Shown piece by piece: positions 57,361 to 64,000 of a stretch of 64,000 nucleotides of DNA (position 1 is the stretch's first letter; every line of letters begins with the position of its first letter). The notes under the pieces are model-generated. The model did no database searches, was not told where the DNA came from, and saw only the letters and a list, made by a program, of their open reading frames with translations. The DNA comes from Typhlomys cinereus (Eukaryota > Chordata > Mammalia > Rodentia > Platacanthomyidae), in assembly GCA_023101885.1 (NCBI GenBank), contig JALPQD010000408.1:248001-312000 (forward strand). The letters run 5' to 3'. Made by a program: the position numbers and the translations under genes.

Positions 57361-57859
57361 GTAACAGTAGGGTCCAAGGTTGCATTGGGCCTCTTTCAAT
57401 ACTCTTCTCCTCACACTGAGAGCACAAACAGTGGAAGAGACTGGGGAGCAAAGCCTTTAAATCTGAAGGCCATCTCTTCTGGAAACTTTCCAAGCTGCCT
57501 TTGCAAATAAATGGATTTCAGAGTAGCAAACTCTTGCTAGGCATTTTTTCCCTGTTTTGCTCTCATTTTATTAATTACTGCTATAATTATATTCTGTGAC
57601 TATGCCGATTGACAAAATGTATTCCTTGTGCAGATAGTTCCTTGTATCCTGGCATAGTGCATGATTTATCTTCTTGCTATCTTTATACATAAAATATATC
57701 AGTTATGGATCATTTATTTTCTTGAACATAGAGCATGGGAGGGAGAAGGGATAAAGGTATTAATTAAATATATTTGGCCTGTACGTGCTTACTCAGGATA
57801 GAATACAAAAGGGAGACTGTTGGGTTATAAAGGACATGAACATATTTAATTTTTAAACT

Positions 57860-58030
57860 TTTATTATATGTGATTATTATTTGTGTGTGCACACATATGC
57901 AGTGTGCCTGGAGATCAGAGGAGAATTGCCAGAATCAGTCCTCTCCTTACAACATCTGGAGTCCAGGATCAAACTGGTCGTCAGGCTTAGCAGCAAGCAT
58001 CTTTATCCACTGAGCCATCTCACTGATCCA
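57860..58030 (-). repeat. B2/B3-like SINE (minus), diverged
   Basis: On +: gtgtgcctggagatcagagg, ggatcaaactggtcgtcagg and the head end cactgagccatctcactgat. Confidence 0.7.
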
Positions 58031-58814
58031 GATACATCTAATATTTACCTTGTTTGTCAGAGTGATTGTCTCAGGATATTCAAACATAAATTACTTAGAA
58101 GAACACAAATGAATGCAAATTAGAAAATGTACAATACATGTTCTGAGAAGTACATGTCATGTTGCAATTATTAATTATGCAATCTTTAGACTATTTTTAA
58201 ATGACATTATTTCCTTTGGAAAGGTCTTATTTGCCCTTTGTTCTGCCTCTATGGTCCTTTTCTAATAACAATTGTCTCTGAGAAACATCCTTCTCATGTT
58301 AGTGAATAGAAGGAGAGAAGGGCTTACAGAAGAAGAACATGTTACAGGTGAGGGAACGCCTAAAACCTCCTAGGATAATCATTGAAATAATCTTGTGTGT
58401 CCGAAGTTGTATTTGTACTTTATCATTAAATAGTTGGTCAGTTCTATTTTGTTCCACATGATTGTCAAGTACCAAGAAGTAAATACCATTGTGAAACACT
58501 GGCTGTTATTGAACTGATAGGGGTCAAATTGCTAGGATTGTTGGTGGTTTATGTCTTATCAACAATCACATATGATTTTAAGTTCTTTATTGACTCTAAT
58601 ATTCCATAACCTGATGGCTAACTTTAAGTAAGGGTAAAGATGATAGAGTGAGGAAAATCGATAACATGTCCAATTTGGTTATGTAGTAGCAGTATCATTA
58701 ACAAGAAGTGGAGAGGGAGAAAATGTACTATTATTTAGCAGTTGCATTATGCCCTAAGGTTAGGCACTTAGCTATGTTATCTTTTAAATGTCTATAACTA
58801 TGCTCTAGGAAATA

Positions 58815-58816
58815 CC

Positions 58817-58847
<31 letters not shown>

Positions 58848-58851
58848 CTCT

Positions 58852-58898
<47 letters not shown>
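58815..58898 (+). repeat. (CT)n(CA)n microsatellite
   Basis: A CT-rich run followed by about 20 CA units; right flank 58899-58990 resembles a diverged minus-strand B1 fragment. Confidence 0.95.
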
Positions 58899-59173
58899 CT
58901 ACTCTGATCTTGAATTCCTTGGTTGAAGTAATCCACCTGTCTCAGTCTCTCAAGTGTTATGAATTATGGACGTGAACCTCAGCTGCAGACATCAAGCCAT
59001 ATTTTGAGTCTATAGTGAATGTAACGAAACAGGATATTTCATTCTCTATTGCAAAATGCCCATTTTTTTCACCACAGCTTTTCAAAACTATTATCAAGCA
59101 AGTGGGTCTAGATAGTACAAACAAAGGAGACACACAAAGTGTGACAAGAGTGAAAAAACTCCCTTCTGTATGG

Positions 59174-59586
59174 TGTTGCAGTTTGCCTGCATGGTTGCTG
59201 ATAAATCAAATGGCTTAAGGGAACAACGGGTTTATTCTCTTACAATAGACTGGTTACAGTTCATAGTCCAGCTTGATAGAAGAGCATGCACCAACACGAG
59301 GACTGAAGGAACTAGCTGCACCATCTCTACATAATGGCTGAGAGAGGGACAATCCTTACTTGCCAGACCAGCATGAATGGTCAAGTATATACAAGGATGC
59401 TGGCCCTCTCAACCACCTCTCTGTATTTTATTCTAGTGCCTAATCCCATCCACTTGGGCCTTCCTCATCAGTTAGACAATCTCCTGCAGGTTTGCTCTGG
59501 ACTTAACCCAACCACTAATTCTGTATAATTGTGCCCAGAGCTCAAATCCTCAACTGTCAAATTGACACCTGTGCCTAACTATGACA
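59174..59586 (-). mobile_element. Solo LTR, MaLR-like family (same as 20133 and 45799)
   Basis: 413 bp with TG...CA ends, alignable from end to end with the 45799 LTRs but with many substitutions and a few small gaps (for example after gctgataaat). No clean 5-bp target duplication is visible, in keeping with greater age. It lies in CPB2 intron 1. Confidence 0.8.
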
Positions 59587-60799
59587 CTGTCCTTGACTTG
59601 GGCAATTGAATCTAGAATCTGGCTGCTACTTGTGCTAAAAGAGAATGAGAATATGGCTGCAATTTAGCAAAATAACACCACATGGAAACATCTAATACTT
59701 TATATGTATCATGGAGGTCTCCATGTGTATGGGAGGGAGGTATACTGCCTCCCTGAAGACAGATGCATCTCTGAGCCCAGCTTCCATCCCTGCACAAGAA
59801 ATAGCATGCAAATCCTTCTTTCTGTGAGTAAGAATAATTTTTTTCCACCAAATGTTTCTGGGCTCTGCTTTTCCAGGAATGACCCATTACTGAAGTTCAA
59901 CAGGGAAATCTAATTTCATTCAGAGTGACAGGTTTTGATAAATTATTTCTGGAGGCGAGAATTTCCAGCGTTCTGAAAAGAACACACAGCTGGCTTTTTC
60001 CTAAAGCTGTTCTTTGTTGTCATTTTCTTGTCGTGATCATTTTCCTAATAAGAGTTTATATTCAGGCAATTTCTTTGTGACTAATTTGTAGGTGCATTTT
60101 TGATAACTCTCATCAGTGAGATGCCCTGAAACAGTAACCAAAAAAAAAAAAAAGTTTTAAAGGCGTAAATACCATATGCCAAAGAGAAAGGCAGCCAAGG
60201 AGCTGCATTTCCATATTTGCTAGGTTTTACAGGCCAAACACATCATGCTAAAAAATAATTAAAATGCTACCAAGAAATCTTGTAAACAAAATCATGACTT
60301 CTATTGTGCAATGCTTGCCTAAATGCAACCTGTACTGCCAGTCTGTTTCATTGGGGAAAAAAAAAAACAAGTGAAGAAACATAGAATGAAAAAAAGGGAA
60401 GGAAGTAGAAGGAAGAACAGAGGCTTCCAAAGAAGTAACACACCACAGGACTTGTGCTTTCTGTGGACCTTGTGCTTTGGATTCCCACTGATACAGTATT
60501 TTCATCTCAAGGGACAAACCATCTGCATCCTTAAAAATGCTGTACATCATGCAATGAAGTTGCAGCCTGAGGCTATGTTCCATTTTTCAGGAGCATCTTG
60601 CTAGCCCTTAAGTTCAACATAATCCTTCAGAAGTAAGGCAGGTGTAAACCTTCCCCTCTCAGCAACAGTACTGACAGACTTAATGAACCTAATCATATTC
60701 TTAAAGGGGAAGAAACAGGAGTATCATCTAGATATTAAAAACTAAGGTTCTGGGGAGTTGAACTCCAGATCTTCTACTTATTAGCCTTGCAGCCTTAGA

Positions 60800-60900
60800 G
60801 TTCTGCACTCATCTATCTACCGATCTCTATTTTTCAATCTGTCTATATATTATCCATCATCTATCTCTAATATACATATATATACATACAAATCATCTAT
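60800..60900 (+). repeat. Degenerate (TATC)n / AT-rich microsatellite
   Basis: TCTATCTACC and TATCCATCATCTATC runs, then TATACATATATA. The left flank (60750-60800) resembles a tRNA-like SINE head on the minus strand but is too diverged to call. Confidence 0.7.
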
Positions 60901-61544
60901 CAATTATCATCTTTCTGATTTTCACTATACTTGTACTTTTTAATTCAGTTCTTTAGCAAGAGATTTTTTTTCTCAAATGGTAATTATGTAAATGCTATAA
61001 CTTCATCACTTCTGAAAGCCTATCAAAACACATCTTAATTTCCATCTGTCATTGTCCCTCGACATTCTGCATAAAGGGATTATTTTGCCTGGCTTTCAGT
61101 TCACTCCTAAGTAACTGACAGTCCTTGGGTCATAATAAAATGCAAACAACCGCAATGCAAAAATTAGAACATTGGCTCCCATCAATATACTGTTCAGATA
61201 TCTTGATCTTTGCTGTGAAAAGAAAAACTTCAAATAAACTGGTTGTAACAGAATTTAACTGAGCTTGTAAAAACCATAGTACAAGTGGGTATCAGTACAA
61301 AATAAGAAAACAAAAACTCCTAGGCATTTTATCTGTTACCCCAAAATTTCTTCCTCATGGAACGAAAATTCAGCCTTTGCCTCAATAATAGATATCTGTT
61401 TTGTGAGATAAGGTATAGCACTGTTCAGAAAGTCGATCTAAAACTATGACGATTTACTTTCATTTCTTTATATATCACAAGAAAAGAAGGTTCTGAATTT
61501 ACCCTCAAACTTCTCCCTCCCCCCCTAAAAAATGTCTGTGGTGG

Positions 61545-61915
61545 TTGATATTGTCAACCCAAAACCTAGGAGGCAGGACTCTAGGCATATCTAGATTAAG
61601 GTAGAACTCTTGGCCCACCTACAGGAGACTGTCTTGATGGTCAAATTAATGTGTGAAGACCCAACTCATCATGGACAGGATGATTCCTTAGACAGGTTCT
61701 CTGGGATTATACAAAGATAGAGAGACTTTGCTGAGCATTAACAAGCAAGCAATCACACATGCATTGATTCATTGCTCTATGCTCTTATTATATAAATAAT
61801 GTAAACATTGTTCTTAGCTCGTGCTGTTGTGACCCCACTGCTATGATGGATTCTAATGTGGAATTTCTTCCCCTAAGTTGCTTGGGTCAGGTATTTTGGT
61901 ACAACAATGTGTAAT
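61545..61915 (+). repeat. MaLR-like LTR, diverged
   Basis: Starts gtggttgatattgtcaaccc and ends ttcccctaagttgcttgggt caggtattttggtacaac, the end pattern of rodent MaLR LTRs. Confidence 0.55.
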
Positions 61916-62109
61916 GCAATTAAAATGATGCCCAACTCTTGGCCCATAATTTGAGCTCCCAGATAATCAGGCCTTAAGTCTATTCTTCATCCTGACTGTG
62001 TTTCTGTGTTCATCTTGATGTATGTCTCAGGCTTCTGCCCTTGAGGGTTGCTTGCCCTGCCTTCATCTCTGCCCACCACTCACATGCACTTATGTTTTTC
62101 ATCTCCCTT

Positions 62110-62490
62110 TAATCCGTTGTGTTACTCTGTCATTGCTATGATAAAATATTTGAGCTTAACAATTTTGAGGAAAATTTTACTTTGTCCCAGTTTCAGAGTT
62201 CCAACCTTTGATTTCTTGGTCCCATGTACTTGAGCAGGACACCATGCTTATGGGATTGTGTACAAGGAGATTTTTTCAGCGCATAACAGCTGGGAAGCAG
62301 AGATTAACAACTGGATTTATGAGCCTATGTGGGAGATGTCTCATCTTCTGATCATGCTGGTTTCCATTCTCCAATGTTCTCAACCAAAAGTAACTTCCAA
62401 CTTTGTATTCTTGCAGCAGATGGCTGACAACTCCTTTGCAGTGTTGCTTGGATTTATCTCACACACAAGGCTTTGCATCTGTTTCCAGGC
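62110..62490 (-). repeat. Possible MaLR-like LTR fragment (minus)
   Basis: On + it begins ttactctgtcattgctatga taaaatat, the mirrored end of MaLR LTRs, followed by alignable but heavily changed sequence. Confidence 0.35.
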
Positions 62491-64000
62491 AGCTTCCCTA
62501 GGAACTAGACTTTGGGATAGACATCAGCCAGTAGGAAAATTACTGGTGAGGAATCCATCAACATCTGTGAAGGAATGAGGGAATTGCTGTCATGGTAGTG
62601 GAAGGCAGTTTCAGAGATTTCCTTTTCTCTTCCCAATAGTATAGTTTTAACCTTACAAGGAAAGTATAGGGATTCTGCCAATTATCAATTACCAAGTATG
62701 TTCATTGAAATTATCTGTTTAGGAACCAAGGAAGTGCTCACCAGGGGATTTGTGGACCTAGTGTGCCCACCGTGAACTGGACTTGGTTTGGGCTCCAGAA
62801 GCCCTGAATTCAGTATTGACTTAGACCTCAAAACATTGAGAATCACCCCTTCTGCAGCACGGTCATTTGAATAAAATGCTACAGGTCTCTATGGGAGAAG
62901 ATTCATGATCCCTATTTGAATCTTCTTAAAGTGTTGGCTGGAGAGTCTTTCTTTGTAGGGACCTGAATCCTTTTTTGGGGCAAGAAATTCTGGCTCTATG
63001 CATTGATTCGGGCCTGGAAATTGGATGAGAGAATATGACTTTCGGTTGTGGTTACTTGACCTCGGTCCATCTTATCATACATCTTTCATTTATTTTGATA
63101 TAAAAGATGTGCAATACTTTCACTGGCTGCTCATCTGTCTTGTCCCTAAGAACTTTGTTCTCTTAATCAACCCCACGGCTTTCTGAGGGCCATGCCCCTC
63201 TGACTGCTTCTGCAACATTGCTTCTGACTTCAGTAGGAGCCCAGTTTGTCCCTGATGCCCAAGCACTTGCCATATGCTGCAGAATCCCTGGTGCTATCAG
63301 GAAACTCCCTTCCCAAGGGACACATCCGACCATCAGCTCTCAGAATCTACTCCTACTTTCACGCCAGGCTTCTAAACCATTAACAAGAGGAAAGTAATGA
63401 CAAAGCCTGGCTGTGTTGGGCATGACAGCTAGGGAAACTGTACCCCAAAGGACATGCACTTGGTCTAGGTAAAGGGATTTGCATTCCCATTACATCTTTG
63501 GGAGATGGCCCTAAGGTAACTGGGATGATTTTTAGGAGCTTGGGGAAAACATTGGCTTATACTACCTGAATTAGAAATACCAGAATTTTTGTGGATCTGG
63601 TTACAAAAAGGGAAGGCAATCAAAAGATTCTTAGAATAACATTTATCAGGATAAAAATATGGTATTAGGGTAACGGTCTATATATTAAAATCAGGAAAGT
63701 GCAGCTAAGGTAAGGGGTTCACCAACATTATTGAGATAGGCAGTGCCTTCTGCAATCATTTTTTTCTTTCTTAAACATTAAAATATTTTAAATCACAGTA
63801 GGTTTGTGTTCTTCTGTCAATTACCTCCCTATTTTTCTGCTTTCCATGACATTTTTCAGTGCATTGATGTGATTCTATCTGTAATTCCACATGAATTACG
63901 TTATTTCTTTATGCTGCTTCCTAAATAGCTTTGTATTTCTTTTACAAAAAATAATATTTTGGAACAGGCTCTGGGTTCCACTGGAAATAAATCAGCTTTG

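Larger units (their letters stand above)
57361..64000 (+). other. CPB2 intron 1 (partial)
   Basis: Starts at donor gtaaca. No sequence encoding the CPB2 activation peptide was found to the end of the window. Besides the repeats listed, nothing recognised at 57361-57859, 58031-58814, 59587-60799, 60901-61544 and 62500-64000. The stretch 59900-60290 is repeat-free. Confidence 0.7.

Noticed and set aside
57361..64000. CPB2 exon 2
   Set aside because: I searched for the coding sequence of the activation peptide after AFQ and found no acceptor-flanked frame that fits; it is probably beyond the window.

Overview
This is a vertebrate (rodent) chromosomal window, not a microbial or viral one. Coding DNA is in short exons with GT/AG splice sites, separated by introns full of tRNA- and 7SL-derived SINEs, L1 3' ends, MaLR-type LTRs and microsatellites. 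The SINE set (ID elements, B1/ID dimers, B3-like elements, and many copies of a B2-superfamily SINE with a (CA)n tail) points to a rodent of the mouse/jerboa side of the order. The abundant SINE has a B2-like head but not the mouse/rat B2 body, so a jerboa-type (Dipodoidea) genome is my best guess. That lineage call is an inference.

Two protein-coding genes lie head to tail on the + strand. (1) LCP1 (L-plastin, the leukocyte actin-bundling protein) occupies about 1-41,370. Fifteen coding exons between 5,946 and 39,831 join in phase into an intact 1,884-nt reading frame of 627 codons plus stop. The 3' UTR runs to a poly(A) signal at 41,345. The non-coding first exon is not visible and probably lies upstream, so 1-5,945 is read as intron 1. 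(2) CPB2 (carboxypeptidase B2, also called TAFI, a plasma regulator of fibrinolysis) begins at 57,290. Only its signal-peptide exon is present; the rest of the gene lies beyond 64,000. Short C/EBP-like and HNF1-like motifs sit just upstream of its start codon.

Between and inside the genes nearly everything recognisable is mobile-element sequence. The most informative pieces are: a complete, apparently young, minus-strand non-autonomous MaLR-like LTR element at 45,799-47,799, whose two LTRs look identical apart from a 56-bp duplication in one of them; two related solo LTRs at 20,133 and 59,174; an L1 3' end in LCP1 intron 11 that seems to carry about 110 bp of transduced 3' flank; two further tiny 5'-truncated L1 insertions with clear target-site duplications; and an LTR-like block with its own TATA-like and AATAAA signals about 0.6 kb upstream of, and co-oriented with, CPB2.

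The two genes do not work in one pathway (cytoskeleton of blood cells versus plasma fibrinolysis); their adjacency matches what I know of the mammalian LCP1-CPB2 neighbourhood. I found no previously undescribed gene system here; the novel-looking material is transposable-element biology and some regulatory details.
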